Assembly (NCBI RefSeq): GCF_007097395.1
Contig: NZ_VKDC01000009.1
Location: 186,001-250,000, forward strand
DNA length: 64,000 bases
Direction of reading: 5' to 3'
From: Fulvivirga sp. M361
GTDB taxonomy: Bacteria > Bacteroidota > Bacteroidia > Cytophagales > Cyclobacteriaceae
Within the stretch, counting starts at the first letter, position 1, and each line of letters opens with the position of its first letter. The notes under the pieces were generated by a model that searched no databases, was not told the DNA's origin, and saw only the letters and a program-made list of their open reading frames with translations. Below are positions 45,029 to 55,494 of the stretch, in pieces. Both the position numbers and the translations under genes were made by a program.

Positions 45029-46171
45029 ATGTCAAAACCAATACAATCACAGAAGTTAGGAATTCTGGGCGGAGGTCAGCTTGGCCGGATGTTAATTCAG
45101 TCTGCTATGGATTTTAACATTGATGTTCATGTACTTGACCCTGATGAAAATGCGCCCTGTAAAGACCTGGCCACGTCATTTACAGTAGGTAAGCTCACGG
45201 AGCACGATATAGTGTATGACTTTGCCAGGAGCTATGACATAATTTCTATTGAAATTGAAAATGTAAATACGCAGGCACTCAAAAAGCTTGCGGCAGAAGG
45301 TGTGAAGGTCTATCCGCAGCCTGAGGTTATTGAGTTGATCCAAAACAAGGTGAAGCAAAAGCAATTTTATGCCGCTAACAATATTCCGACCGCTGCTTTT
45401 GAAGTGACGCAAAGCAAAGAGGATGTTATCCGTAAAAAGGCATCACTTCCTATGGTCAACAAGCTGGCAACTGAAGGGTATGATGGCCGGGGTGTGCAGA
45501 TATTACGTGAAGTAACAGACCTGGATAAGGCATTTGATGCGCCTGGACTGGTTGAGGCTTTGGTTGATTTCAAAACAGAAATAGCGGTTATAGTGGCGAG
45601 AAATGAGAAAGGTGAAGTCACGGCTTTTCCCGCTGTAGAAATGGCCTTTCATCCTACCGCCAATCTGGTAGAATACCTTTTCGCCCCGGCAAATATTTCG
45701 GAAGAAGTGCGTAAAAAAGCGAAAGCAATAGCGATCGAAGTAATTGATAAACTCCAGATGACAGGCCTGCTGGCCGTAGAAATGTTTGTAACAAAGGAAG
45801 ACGGCGTATTGGTGAACGAAGTAGCTCCAAGACCTCATAACAGCGGTCATCAAACGATAGAAGCCAATATCACATCGCAGTATGAACAACACCTGAGATC
45901 AATCTTCAATTTACCATTGGGAGATACCAAACAGATACTCCCAACGGCTATGGTTAACCTGCTTGGAGAGGAAGGGTATACAGGTGAAGCTATTTATGAA
46001 GGTATGGATCAGGTGATGGCCCTGGCCGGTGTTCATGTCCACTTGTATGGAAAAAAACTAACGAAGCCATTCAGGAAAATGGGGCATGTGACAATAGTAG
46101 ATGAAGATATTGTTCGTTTAAAGGAGAAAGTGCAATTTGTAAAACAAACACTCAAAGTAATCGCATCATGA
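45029..46171 (+). CDS. purK: N5-carboxyaminoimidazole ribonucleotide synthase PurK
   Basis: 380 residues, ATP-grasp fold: [12 protein letters not shown] (10-21), the ATP-binding central domain with [16 protein letters not shown], and the late [17 protein letters not shown] motif. PurK uses ATP to carboxylate AIR in purine synthesis. It overlaps purE by 4 bp (ATGA), a coupled pair. Confidence 0.96.
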   Translation: MSKPIQSQKLGILGGGQLGRMLIQSAMDFNIDVHVLDPDENAPCKDLATSFTVGKLTEHDIVYDFARSYDIISIEIENVNTQALKKLAAEGVKVYPQPEVIELIQNKVKQKQFYAANNIPTAAFEVTQSKEDVIRKKASLPMVNKLATEGYDGRGVQILREVTDLDKAFDAPGLVEALVDFKTEIAVIVARNEKGEVTAFPAVEMAFHPTANLVEYLFAPANISEEVRKKAKAIAIEVIDKLQMTGLLAVEMFVTKEDGVLVNEVAPRPHNSGHQTIEANITSQYEQHLRSIFNLPLGDTKQILPTAMVNLLGEEGYTGEAIYEGMDQVMALAGVHVHLYGKKLTKPFRKMGHVTIVDEDIVRLKEKVQFVKQTLKVIAS

Positions 46172-46671
46172 GCAATCCACTTGTAGGAATTATTATGGGC
46201 AGCCAGTCAGACCTGCCGATCATGAAAGAAGCCGCAGAAATGCTGGAAGAGCTTCAGGTACCCTTTGAACTTACCATAGTGTCAGCGCATCGCACACCGC
46301 ATCGTATGCTGGAATATGCTGAATCTGCGAAATCCAGAGGGCTAAAAGTGATTATAGCAGGAGCGGGAGGAGCGGCACATCTTCCCGGTATGGTGGCGTC
46401 TCTCACCACACTACCGGTTATTGGAGTACCTGTAAAATCAAGTAACTCCATTGATGGATGGGATTCCGTACTCAGCATACTTCAAATGCCTGGAGGAATA
46501 CCCGTGGCAACAGTAGCGCTGGATGGCGCAAAAAATGCCGGTATTTTGGCAGCTGAAATGATTGGGGCTTTTGACATAGCCATCAGCGCTAACCTGGAAA
46601 CGTATAAAACAGGCTTAAAAGAAAAGGTGCTTTTATCCGTAGATGAGGTAGCTGCGAAAGGTTGGAAGTGA
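46168..46671 (+). CDS. purE: N5-CAIR mutase PurE, class I
   Basis: 167 residues. [13 protein letters not shown] at the N terminus, [10 protein letters not shown], then [14 protein letters not shown] and the [20 protein letters not shown] region. It moves the carboxyl group from N5-CAIR to CAIR, following PurK. The overlap with purK fixes the ATG at 46168. Confidence 0.96.
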   Translation: MSNPLVGIIMGSQSDLPIMKEAAEMLEELQVPFELTIVSAHRTPHRMLEYAESAKSRGLKVIIAGAGGAAHLPGMVASLTTLPVIGVPVKSSNSIDGWDSVLSILQMPGGIPVATVALDGAKNAGILAAEMIGAFDIAISANLETYKTGLKEKVLLSVDEVAAKGWK

Positions 46672-46730
46672 GTTTTTTTGCTTGAAGTCCGTGGCTTTTT
46701 TTAGAAAATGGATTCTATGGAAGATTAGAT

Positions 46731-48593
46731 ATGCGACTATCCATTTTCTTATTGATCGGGCTTTTTGCTCAAATCCAAAGTAGCGCACAGTCATTTAAGC
46801 TTCCTAAAGGAGGACGATTAAGTCAAAAATGCAGGGATTGCATCCGACTTTTAAATAAGAAGTCTGATGACATCATGTACGGTGTCACGCACGACGCCGA
46901 AGACCTGTATTTCTTAGTCACCGACCCCGAATGGTTCGACTTATTAATAAGCAAGCCCAGGGACGGATTAGCCATTGATATCATAGATAAAGAACAATAC
47001 CCTTGCGGTTCGCCTAACCAACCAAAATCTGAATACATTCGAGGGTTCGATTTACCACCGGTCTACAAAAAGTACCTTGACGCAAATCGTAATTATACTT
47101 TTAGAGGGGACCTGATTATTAAAGTTGGTGAAATACCACCTGAATTTTTTGGTAGAGAAATTGAATTTAACATCATCGTACTTCAAAATCGTCGTTATTG
47201 TCATTATCTGAGTAATCATGCCATAGGAGGGCATAAATGGGAACTCCTGGAAACGGGCCTGTTTGCAGACACACTGGCACAGCTTTCGGGCCAGGACAGG
47301 GCCATAGTACTCGATAAGAGTTTTCAGTTTGAGATCCCCTTTGAAAAAAACAAGTATCAATACCATGCGGATGATATACAACCTATCTACGATTCACTTC
47401 TATTCTACAAATACCACATAAACTCAATGGAGATAGAAGCTTATTCATCTTTGGAGGGAGGTAAGAGCCGCAATCAGCTGCTGCAGAAAAAAAGGGCCCA
47501 GTCCATTGTGCGGGTTTTTGAATCATTCCAGCGAGATACGATCCAAACGACCATTAAAACTTCAGAGAATTGGGTAGATTTTTTCAACGATATCGAGGGT
47601 ACGCCTTTTTCAAACTGGCAGTCTCTTAGCAAAGGCGCTATAAAGAGAAAACTGAAAGACCCGAAAATACTGGAACAATTGGAGCCTTTGCTTTCAGACC
47701 ATCGTAAGGCTATTATTCGCGTGAAATTGGAGAAAAAAATAAATTTGACATTTAGCGACCAAAAGGAGTTGGTACAATTATTTAATCAATCTATTCATGC
47801 TGACAATGTCTCCTATGCACTGGAAATCCAGAGGTCTGCTTACCAATACGTCCAAAAAAACGTATTCCCGGATAACCTGATGCAGAAGCTGGAAGTCCCT
47901 CTGGCCAGACCATTTGCCCTTTTGTACAACAATAAAATTGTTTATGAATATCTACAGCGTTCTGATGAACTGCAGGCAGCTTTGAGCGAGTTTGAAAAAT
48001 TACTTGAGATAGTGCCTGATAATCCGCAGGTGCTGTACAATATTTACTCACTTCGTTTGAAATCGTGGGGCCTTAATGCTGAGGTGTCTTTTGATAGAAA
48101 AGAACTTTTGAAAGGGTTAAAGAGTCTGGAATCCAAAGGTCTCAACGCTGCGCTAGCCAATAGGCTTTTGATCAATTACTACATTTTATTAAGCGAGAAA
48201 TATCAGCATCAGCGAAAGTACAGGTTAAAAAATGATCTGCTCAAGAAGATATATGCGACCTATGAGAAAATTGATCACAATTCAGATGATGCACTAAGCA
48301 TTGCTAAATACCTGGTGGGTTATCAAAAATACAAATGGGCGATCTCTTTGCTAAAACCATATCTGAATGACATTTATACTCCGGAAGACCTGCTCTTCTT
48401 TTACATAAATCTGACCATTGTTAAACCCAAACCGGGACATCACTCAAAATATAAGGCACTGCTTTTAAATGCTATCAATAAAAATACTTCCCGTTTTTGT
48501 GGGTTATTTGACCCTATGATGTATGGCGGAGTTTCATTTCAATTGCTGGAAGATGTTCAATTAAAAGAACTCTATTGTTCTTATTGTCAATAG
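46731..48593 (+). CDS. Secreted 620-aa protein with CxxC at both ends and an OmpA-like stretch
   Basis: A signal peptide (1-20, ending in SAQ) leads to KCRDCIRLL (Cys34, Cys37) and the protein ends LYCSYCQ (Cys616, Cys619), with further Cys at ~92 and 157. Residues ~200-262 (IEAYSSLEGGKSRNQLLQKKRAQSIVRVF) have the spacing of an OmpA-like peptidoglycan-binding motif. The C-terminal ~200 residues look like TPR helices (VPDNPQVLYNIYSLRL...). I do not know a family for the whole. It probably sits in the periplasm bound to the wall. It follows purE by 60 bp. Confidence 0.65.
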   Translation: MRLSIFLLIGLFAQIQSSAQSFKLPKGGRLSQKCRDCIRLLNKKSDDIMYGVTHDAEDLYFLVTDPEWFDLLISKPRDGLAIDIIDKEQYPCGSPNQPKSEYIRGFDLPPVYKKYLDANRNYTFRGDLIIKVGEIPPEFFGREIEFNIIVLQNRRYCHYLSNHAIGGHKWELLETGLFADTLAQLSGQDRAIVLDKSFQFEIPFEKNKYQYHADDIQPIYDSLLFYKYHINSMEIEAYSSLEGGKSRNQLLQKKRAQSIVRVFESFQRDTIQTTIKTSENWVDFFNDIEGTPFSNWQSLSKGAIKRKLKDPKILEQLEPLLSDHRKAIIRVKLEKKINLTFSDQKELVQLFNQSIHADNVSYALEIQRSAYQYVQKNVFPDNLMQKLEVPLARPFALLYNNKIVYEYLQRSDELQAALSEFEKLLEIVPDNPQVLYNIYSLRLKSWGLNAEVSFDRKELLKGLKSLESKGLNAALANRLLINYYILLSEKYQHQRKYRLKNDLLKKIYATYEKIDHNSDDALSIAKYLVGYQKYKWAISLLKPYLNDIYTPEDLLFFYINLTIVKPKPGHHSKYKALLLNAINKNTSRFCGLFDPMMYGGVSFQLLEDVQLKELYCSYCQ

Positions 48594-48595
48594 CT

Positions 48596-49615
48596 TTATT
48601 TGACATAGTTTGCCTGAAATTTCTTCATGGCTTCAGCATTTCCGAGTAATATGAGAATGTCTCCCTCGCTGACTACTTTGGAAGAATGCGGATTGAACAT
48701 AAATCCCTTTGCATCATCTTTAAAAGCAATAATGGTAGCACCACTCTTATTGCGTATGTCCAGGTCCCGGATGGTTCTGCCTCTGAATTCTGGTTTTAGG
48801 CTGGAATAACTCACTTCTTCAAGTTCGAGTTTGGAGCCTCCTACTCCACTAATAAGGTCCAGAAATTCTATAACAAAGGGTTTTGTAATGAGATGTGCCA
48901 TATGCACCCCACCTAAATAATCAGGCATTACTACATGGGCTGCGCCAGCTCTGTAAAGCTTTTTTTCAGAGTTGATTTCCGTAGCCTTGGCAATAATGTG
49001 AACATTAGGATTTAGCTCACGCGCTGTCAGGGTGATGAATACGTTGTCAGAGTCTTCACGCAAAGCGCTAATAACCGTTGAAGCGCGTTCAATACCTGCT
49101 TCAATGAGTACTTCATCAAGTGTGGCGCTGCCAATCAGAAAATGAAATTTTTTATTGTCAGATACTGCTTCAATAACAGCCGGATCTTTTTCTATTACTA
49201 TGAAGTTCTTACCTGCTGCATGGAGTTCTTCGCAGGCCATGGCGCCATTCTTACCATAGCCGCAAACAATAATATGGTTAGTTAACTTTTTCATTTCTCG
49301 GGTAGAGGCAATGTTTTTAAAGATTTTACGCAGTTCTCCTTCAAACAAAAATGAAGATATAACTGATATGATGTAGGCAAATATGCCAAGATTTACGACG
49401 ATATATATAACGGAAAAAACCTTTCCATCCGCGCTGAGAGGCTGCACCTCATTGAACCCTACGGTAGAAAAAGCTAGTATGGCCATATATGCCGCGTCGA
49501 TCGGGGAAAATTCTTCTATGATCATATAGCCGAATATTCCGATGACCATGCTGACGATAAATAATACTGTAGCAAAAACTAATTTACGGATGTCTCGCCG
49601 TAGAAGTATTGTCAT
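48596..49615 (-). CDS. K+ channel with RCK domains, atypical filter
   Basis: 339 residues: membrane helices at ~13-32 and ~65-90 enclose a pore loop with filter AFSTVGFNEV (residues 48-57); standard K+ channels read TVGYGD, so here TVGFNE is atypical, as in some MthK-like bacterial proteins. An RCK_N Rossmann domain ~115-235 (IIVCGYGKNGAMACEEL) and RCK_C ~250-339 follow. It probably gates on cytosolic ligands or divalent ions. It is convergent with the 620-aa protein gene and divergent from the TerB-like gene. Confidence 0.88.
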   Translation of the reverse strand: MTILLRRDIRKLVFATVLFIVSMVIGIFGYMIIEEFSPIDAAYMAILAFSTVGFNEVQPLSADGKVFSVIYIVVNLGIFAYIISVISSFLFEGELRKIFKNIASTREMKKLTNHIIVCGYGKNGAMACEELHAAGKNFIVIEKDPAVIEAVSDNKKFHFLIGSATLDEVLIEAGIERASTVISALREDSDNVFITLTARELNPNVHIIAKATEINSEKKLYRAGAAHVVMPDYLGGVHMAHLITKPFVIEFLDLISGVGGSKLELEEVSYSSLKPEFRGRTIRDLDIRNKSGATIIAFKDDAKGFMFNPHSSKVVSEGDILILLGNAEAMKKFQANYVK

Positions 49616-49728
49616 GAGGTTAAGATATTGATATTGTTTATTCTATCCAATTTTAATAATTTGACCTTGTGAAGGTAATAATGATCTGTAAAACTCCAGG
49701 TTGTTATCTTCGATTTTAACCATTCCCA

Positions 49729-50964
49729 ATGGATCTTTCAAAAAATAACTGGTTCAGAAAGCTAGTACATGATCTTTTATCCGAAGAAGTTTTACTGCCC
49801 TTGGAATACATGTATTCAGATGAGCCTGTCTATCATATTATACAGCCCACAGGGTTGATGTACGGACTACCTACCAACAGTGGTAAAGCCACAGCTTGTG
49901 ACAAAACGAAAGAGATGGCTAAGGTCCAGCTGGCAGCAAGTATGGTCAATATTTATAAAATTTCGGAACAAAACCAATCTAAAAGTAAATATGATCATTG
50001 CCTTAAAATGATATACAGTTTCTATAAGGGGCTGTATCCTGACCTTACGCCCTCTGCTAAGAACTGGATTGGAAAAAGTCGTGATGCAAGCACACTATGC
50101 GAAATAGTATTTGATAAAAGAATATCCAAGCTTATTCAGGTGGATAAGCAAAACATTTGGTCCTGTTTTTTCAATAACTCACAGTTATTCATTGATGTAT
50201 TTTTATTTCGCCTCTACTATATCGCTTCCGGAGATGATACCTTGCTGGAATATCTAAGGCAACAAAAAGATGAGATAGCTTTCACCTCATTAAAAGTGAT
50301 AGCAGCCGCGGCACATGCAAATAAAAAGGTGGTAAAAGAAGAACGTCACCTTTTTGATGTCTTCATCAACAATAAATTCCTGTCCAACGAAAAAAAGAGG
50401 ATTGCTCTTGAATACCTGGAACATGGTATCGGCATACAAAAAATCACCATGGAAAATTCCGACTCATGGGTATTGAAGAAATTCTTCTTAGAGCTGGCCA
50501 TTGTCACCATTTGGTCAGACCAGGTGTTGGACGATATGGAAATACAATTCATAAAGGAGTTTGCTCAAATGATGGAATTGGGCAGTGCTGACAGAGAATT
50601 GAGTTTACTGGCCGTTGAGGGCTTTTTCATTGAATTCTGGAATAGTCTGAACCTGGCTGCGGATAGATTAAGTCTTGATGTTATTCAGGAATCTTTTTTA
50701 AACAGGCTTAATTACATGATATCTTCCTATGACCATGAGATCATCCGTAATATCAAGAGTAATGAAGAGCTGGTGTGCCTTTTCAGCAAAGCTTCTACCT
50801 CTGAACTTGACTCCGAAGAACGCTTTTCATTTAATCATGGTCTTATAAAAGCTGTTGAGAGCCTACCCGTTTTCAGGTTTATACACCTGCCCGAAACATT
50901 TTTAGATTACAAAAAAATATTGAAAATACTACCGAAAAAAGTGGTCCAGGCCGTGTTACTTTAA
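49729..50964 (+). CDS. Hypothetical protein with TerB-like helical domain
   Basis: 411 residues, cytosolic by composition. About residues 180-240 (SLKVIAAAAHANKKVVKEER, DVFINNKFLSNEKKR) resemble the TerB fold, an all-helical domain with acidic metal-binding residues, seen in tellurite/phage-resistance-associated loci. The N-terminal part has several Cys. It is convergent with a TerC gene 5 bp away, so TerB-like and TerC are neighbours again, as in ter operons, but on opposite strands. The TerB call is moderate. Confidence 0.5.
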   Translation: MDLSKNNWFRKLVHDLLSEEVLLPLEYMYSDEPVYHIIQPTGLMYGLPTNSGKATACDKTKEMAKVQLAASMVNIYKISEQNQSKSKYDHCLKMIYSFYKGLYPDLTPSAKNWIGKSRDASTLCEIVFDKRISKLIQVDKQNIWSCFFNNSQLFIDVFLFRLYYIASGDDTLLEYLRQQKDEIAFTSLKVIAAAAHANKKVVKEERHLFDVFINNKFLSNEKKRIALEYLEHGIGIQKITMENSDSWVLKKFFLELAIVTIWSDQVLDDMEIQFIKEFAQMMELGSADRELSLLAVEGFFIEFWNSLNLAADRLSLDVIQESFLNRLNYMISSYDHEIIRNIKSNEELVCLFSKASTSELDSEERFSFNHGLIKAVESLPVFRFIHLPETFLDYKKILKILPKKVVQAVLL

Positions 50965-50969
50965 TTTGT

Positions 50970-51941
50970 CTATTCTTCGTTATCGGCCTTTTTAACTTCT
51001 GCCCGCGGAATGATCAATGACATTACAACGGAGCCAATCAAAGTAAGGATGATAACAGAGAAAGAGGTTACAATAGGTACATGAACGTTAAATATCTCTA
51101 ATAACATTTTAGCACCGATAAAGATGAGTATGAAGGAAAGTCCCTTCTGTAGCAGGTAAAATTTATCGATAATCCCTGCCAATAGAAAAAATTTAGCCCG
51201 CAAACCAAGTACAGCAAAAATATTGGACGTATAGATGATGAATTCATTTTGCGTTATAGCAAAAGCTGCAGGGATGGAATCCACTGCAAAAATAAGGTCA
51301 GTAGTTTCTATAAGCACAATGACCAGAAACAGCGGCGTAAAGAGCAAACTTCCGTTACGCCTCAATATGAAGCGACCCCCAAAGTCACTTTTAGTAATAT
51401 TCAAATATTTTCTTGCAAACTTAAGGATGGGATTCTTACTGGGATCAATCTCATCGTTTTCGTCCTCAAAGAATATTTTAATGCCGGAATACACTAGAAA
51501 TACCCCAAAAATATACAGTATCCAATAAAATTGACTAATGAGATATGCCCCCACAAAAATGAAAACAGCGCGGAATACCAGGGCGCCAAGGATACCCCAA
51601 AAAAGAATATTATGATAGTATTCTTCTCTTACTTTGAAATACCTTAAGATCAATAGAATAACAAAAATATTATCGACTGATAATGCATATTCTGTCAGGT
51701 AAGCCGAAAAATATGTGAGTGATTCTTCGGTTCCGCCGCCGTTGGCATAGATCATATAGCCAAAAGCAACGGATATCACTACCCAAAACACAGACTGCCA
51801 TAGTGCTGACTTGGTAGATATGACGTGGGCTTTTTTATTGAAAATACCCAAATCTATCACCAGAAATAATAAGATTATAACTCCAAAAATGGAGAAAAGA
51901 AGGGGTTCATAAGAATTATCAAACAAAGAAATTAAAAGCAT
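50970..51941 (-). CDS. TerC/Alx-family membrane metal-homeostasis protein
   Basis: 323 residues with about nine membrane helices of the TerC family; typical FDNSYEPLLFSIFG start, the acidic metal-site motif ALSVDNIFVILLILRYF (Asp in SVDN) and a second one TTDLIFAVDSIPAAFAI. The family exports or tunes Mn2+ and confers tellurite resistance in ter loci. Close to a Fur-type regulator on the same strand 150 bp upstream. A metal role is likely, tellurite is not shown. Confidence 0.9.
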   Translation of the reverse strand: MLLISLFDNSYEPLLFSIFGVIILLFLVIDLGIFNKKAHVISTKSALWQSVFWVVISVAFGYMIYANGGGTEESLTYFSAYLTEYALSVDNIFVILLILRYFKVREEYYHNILFWGILGALVFRAVFIFVGAYLISQFYWILYIFGVFLVYSGIKIFFEDENDEIDPSKNPILKFARKYLNITKSDFGGRFILRRNGSLLFTPLFLVIVLIETTDLIFAVDSIPAAFAITQNEFIIYTSNIFAVLGLRAKFFLLAGIIDKFYLLQKGLSFILIFIGAKMLLEIFNVHVPIVTSFSVIILTLIGSVVMSLIIPRAEVKKADNEE

Positions 51942-52094
51942 TCTGGACGTGTTACCGGACTGTGTGCCGAGAACATAAGGAATGAACCCTCATTATTACA
52001 AGTTTCACTAATAAACAACTATCAAATTTAGTAAAATAAATGAAAGCATGAAGCATGTAATATTTAATATTGAAATGTATTTAAAGAATATTGT

Positions 52095-52508
52095 TTAAAG
52101 TGCGGAGCATGTATCACAAACCCCTTGTATAAGGAGGTTCTTTTCTGCACTGGTGAAACCTGCCGGAAGTGTGATAGGCGGTATGTCTATTTCATCCAGG
52201 CATATAGTTTGGCCACAGTTACTGCATTTGAAATGAACGTGTTCATGATGATGATCATCAGTTCTACATCCCTGACACAGAGCATATTTAGTTACACCGG
52301 CATCATCCAGCACTTTATGTATAAGGCCTTTATCTAAAAAGGTTTTCAATGTTCGATAAACGGTAACTCTATCTATCGAAGGGTTGACGTCTTTTTCGAT
52401 TTCTGAATGCGAAAGAGCGTGTCCTTTGGCCAGCATTATCATCAAAACCTCCTTACGACATGAGGTACTTTTTAAATTCAAATCTTTCAATAAATGCAGT
52501 GCCTCCAT
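52095..52508 (-). CDS. Fur-family metal-responsive repressor
   Basis: 137 residues. Winged helix ~10-80 (DRVTVYRTLKTFLDKGLIHK), then a metal region with HHHEHVHFKCSNCG (Cys95, Cys98) and the C-terminal structural-zinc pair CDTC (131, 134). It follows an ABC transporter gene by 19 bp on the same strand, and the TerC gene lies 150 bp downstream. The metal sensed (Fe, Zn or Mn) cannot be told from the residues; the His/Cys set suits Fur or Zur types. Confidence 0.92.
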   Translation of the reverse strand: MEALHLLKDLNLKSTSCRKEVLMIMLAKGHALSHSEIEKDVNPSIDRVTVYRTLKTFLDKGLIHKVLDDAGVTKYALCQGCRTDDHHHEHVHFKCSNCGQTICLDEIDIPPITLPAGFTSAEKNLLIQGVCDTCSAL

Positions 52509-52527
52509 AGGTATAAAGATACGTAAA

Positions 52528-54327
52528 TCAGACTAATTGAAATTGCAGTTTTAGCAGATGATTATACAGCCCATCTTCACGCATCGACAGGTCCTTATGT
52601 GTACCTGATTCCACGACCTCGCCTTCTTTGATCACGTAGATATTGTCGGCCGCCCGAATGGTGGCCAACCTGTGAGCAATGATGATGGTGGTACGGTTTT
52701 TCATAAGCTCATTCAAGGCCTGTTGTACCAGCAATTCTGACTCTGCATCCAATGAGCTTGTGGCCTCATCCAAAATCAGAATGGCTGGGTCTTTCAATAT
52801 CGCCCTGGCGATGGCTATACGCTGACGCTGACCTCCTGAAAGCTGGATACCCCGCTCACCAACCAAGGTGTCCATACCCTCCGGAAAACCATTAATGAAA
52901 TCAAGTGCATTGGCACGTATGGCGGCATCAGTGACTTCCTCTATTGAAGCCCCCGGCCTGCCATACGAGATGTTTTCTGCGATAGTGCCTCCAAACAAAA
53001 TTACCTCTTGTGGTACAATACCGATATTTTTCCTGTAGGCATGCAGATCATAATGACTGGCCGGCTGGCCGTCTATCATTACCTGACCATCATATTCCAT
53101 ATAATAGCGCATAACCAGCTGGATAATGGTGGACTTCCCCGCGCCACTTGGGCCTACCAACGCTACTTTCTTCCCTGAAGGCACATGCAGATCAAGTGAT
53201 CTTAAAACGCTTACATCACGCCTTCCCGGATAAACAAATGAAACATTGTTGAAATGTATTTCACCATGTAATTTTAGCTCATGGGCGCTGTAGGTTCCAT
53301 CACTTTCACCTTGCTCGTTAATAATTTCCAAAACACGCTCAGAAGCTCCTATAGCTCGTTGCACCTGCCCATAAATATCTCCCAGGCCAGCGATAGAGCC
53401 TCCTATAAAACTGGTATAAAGCACGAAAGAAAGCAAGTCACCCACTGTCATGTTTTGTTCGCTTACCAACGTAGCGCCATACCACATAACGGCTACAATG
53501 CCTCCGAAAAGTGCGAAAATGATGAATGAGATAAATGCCCCGCGGTAGGTGGCCGTTTTTAACGCAACGCGTACCATACCACTAAGTGCTGTTTCATAGC
53601 GTTTCCTTTCCAAAAGCTCATTGGTAAAAGCTTTCACCATATTTATGGTTTGAAGCGTCTCCTCTACGATCACGTTACCCATAGCCAACTGATCCTGAGT
53701 TTCTTTGGAAAGTTTGCGAATGTATCGTCCGAAAACTAACGCACTTATCACCAGTAAAGGGAAAGTAGCCAACATAAACAACGTAAGCCTGGGCGCAGTA
53801 TAAAAGATCACTGCTGTGCCGATCACCAACGTGGCAGTCTGACGGAACAGCTCGGCCAGGGTTGTTGAGAATGTATCTTGTAACATAGACACATCAGAGG
53901 TGATACGACTCACCAGCTCACCTACCCTTCGGCTGTCAAAAAAAGTGGCAGGAAGTACCAGCATCTTACTGAATACGGACAAACGCATATCAGCCATTGA
54001 CCTTTCACTTACCTGTGCAAAGAAATAGACTCTTAAAAAAGAAAAAATGCTCTGCACCAACAATACGCCAACCAGTGCGTAAGTGATATGGTTAATAGAT
54101 GATAAAACCCATGTTTTACCCGAAGCAATATCAATTAGTTTACCGGCCAGGTAAGGAAACCCCAGTAGCGTTATACTACTGAATACCAGGCAGATCATAC
54201 CTATAATAAATGTACCTCTATAGGGAAGTACATATTGAAAAACACCCAGAAGCTTTTTAAGATTACCCTTGTTCAAGGATCTTTTTTCACCTTCATCCAG
54301 CGCCTTCTTCCCTCTTCGTTTAGACAT
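52528..54327 (-). CDS. ABC transporter, fused membrane and ATPase (MsbA-like)
   Basis: 599 residues, a half-transporter that would dimerise. Six membrane helices in ~35-315, then the ATPase: Walker A VGPSGAGKST, Q-loop GIVPQEVILFGG, signature LSGGQRQR, Walker B LILDEATSSLD and H-loop IIAHRLATI. The exporter type resembles MsbA/lipid or drug exporters. It precedes a Fur-family gene by 19 bp in the same direction, so the repressor may control it. Confidence 0.93.
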   Translation of the reverse strand: MSKRRGKKALDEGEKRSLNKGNLKKLLGVFQYVLPYRGTFIIGMICLVFSSITLLGFPYLAGKLIDIASGKTWVLSSINHITYALVGVLLVQSIFSFLRVYFFAQVSERSMADMRLSVFSKMLVLPATFFDSRRVGELVSRITSDVSMLQDTFSTTLAELFRQTATLVIGTAVIFYTAPRLTLFMLATFPLLVISALVFGRYIRKLSKETQDQLAMGNVIVEETLQTINMVKAFTNELLERKRYETALSGMVRVALKTATYRGAFISFIIFALFGGIVAVMWYGATLVSEQNMTVGDLLSFVLYTSFIGGSIAGLGDIYGQVQRAIGASERVLEIINEQGESDGTYSAHELKLHGEIHFNNVSFVYPGRRDVSVLRSLDLHVPSGKKVALVGPSGAGKSTIIQLVMRYYMEYDGQVMIDGQPASHYDLHAYRKNIGIVPQEVILFGGTIAENISYGRPGASIEEVTDAAIRANALDFINGFPEGMDTLVGERGIQLSGGQRQRIAIARAILKDPAILILDEATSSLDAESELLVQQALNELMKNRTTIIIAHRLATIRAADNIYVIKEGEVVESGTHKDLSMREDGLYNHLLKLQFQLV

Positions 54328-54535
54328 GAATAGTTGTAGTTGGCATTTTCGTGCAAATCTATCCAGATATTATGATATGACAATCATTAGTTGGAACGAT
54401 TATCGACCTGATGATGACTACATTGCGTCAACACACCTTGTACTTGTAGTGTATTTGTAGTAAAAAGTTTAGCCTCTTCAATGAAGTAACCCCTTTCTTT
54501 TTTTGGTTAACTTTAGCCGGCTTAATGTTCTCAAT

Positions 54536-55453
54536 ATGAAAAACTTTAAACGGATATTGGTTGGTCTGGACCTATCAGAGCTGGACAAAACGCTTTTAGA
54601 ATACACTTCAATGCTTTGTAAGGCCAAAGAAGTTGATGTAATCTACTTCTTTCATGTGGCTCGCTCCCTTGACCTGCCTGAAGAAATTACAGAAAAATAC
54701 CCGGACTTGCTGGCACCCATTGATGAAGGTATCGAAAAACAGATCCAGGATAGGTTAGATCAGTATTTCAGTGCCAGGGAAGAAGTAGAAGTTAAGATCA
54801 TTGTGAAAGAAGGTAATGCAGAAGACAAGATATTGCGTTGGTCTGAGATCAAAGGTGTTGACCTTATTGTATTAGGCAAAAAATGGTCACTAAAAGGCTC
54901 CGGGGTGCTGCCAAGTAAGTTGATCAGGATCGCCCATTGTTCCGTATTAATGGTGCCTGAGTCCAGTAAGGCTGAAATTAACAGCATTATGGCGCCGGTT
55001 GATTTTAGCAAAACATCGGCACTGGTGTTGCAGGAAGCTTTTGCACTTGCCCAGGTGTTCGAAGCAGAAGTTGTCCTTCAAAATACGTATCATGTTCCCG
55101 TGGGCTTCCATGCCAGTGGTAAAACGTATGAAGAATTCGAGTCCATCATGAAAAAGCATGCCAGGGCCGATGCCGCAAAATTTCTTTCCGAAAACTCATT
55201 CGCCGCGAACAACGTGAAGCAGGTATTCACCCTGGACGATAACGATGAGCCTGCAGACAAAATATATGCGGAAGCTAAGGCACAGCACGTAGACCTGGTA
55301 GTGATAGGATCACGCGGACGTACTGGTCTGGCCGCTATTTTATTAGGAAGTGTGGCGGACAAGATCTGCCAGCATGATGCACGTATTCCGTTACTTGTTA
55401 TAAAAAATAAAAAAGAGAATATGGGCTTTTTGGATGCGCTGTTAAGGATTTAG
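54536..55453 (+). CDS. Tandem universal stress protein
   Basis: 305 residues from the ATG at 54536 (a TTG at 54503 is open but not needed). Two UspA domains: ~1-145 (FKRILVGLDLSEL ... VLGKKWSLK) and ~150-290 (AEINSIMAPVDFSKTSAL ... VVIGSRGRTGLAAILLGSVAD). The second carries the Gly-rich ATP-binding motif; the first replaces it with a Lys-rich variant and is probably not nucleotide-binding. It acts in the cytosol under stress. Confidence 0.9.
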   Translation: MKNFKRILVGLDLSELDKTLLEYTSMLCKAKEVDVIYFFHVARSLDLPEEITEKYPDLLAPIDEGIEKQIQDRLDQYFSAREEVEVKIIVKEGNAEDKILRWSEIKGVDLIVLGKKWSLKGSGVLPSKLIRIAHCSVLMVPESSKAEINSIMAPVDFSKTSALVLQEAFALAQVFEAEVVLQNTYHVPVGFHASGKTYEEFESIMKKHARADAAKFLSENSFAANNVKQVFTLDDNDEPADKIYAEAKAQHVDLVVIGSRGRTGLAAILLGSVADKICQHDARIPLLVIKNKKENMGFLDALLRI

Positions 55454-55494
55454 TCATGGCCCACCTTTACAGGTCATGGTGTTAAAGATGAATG

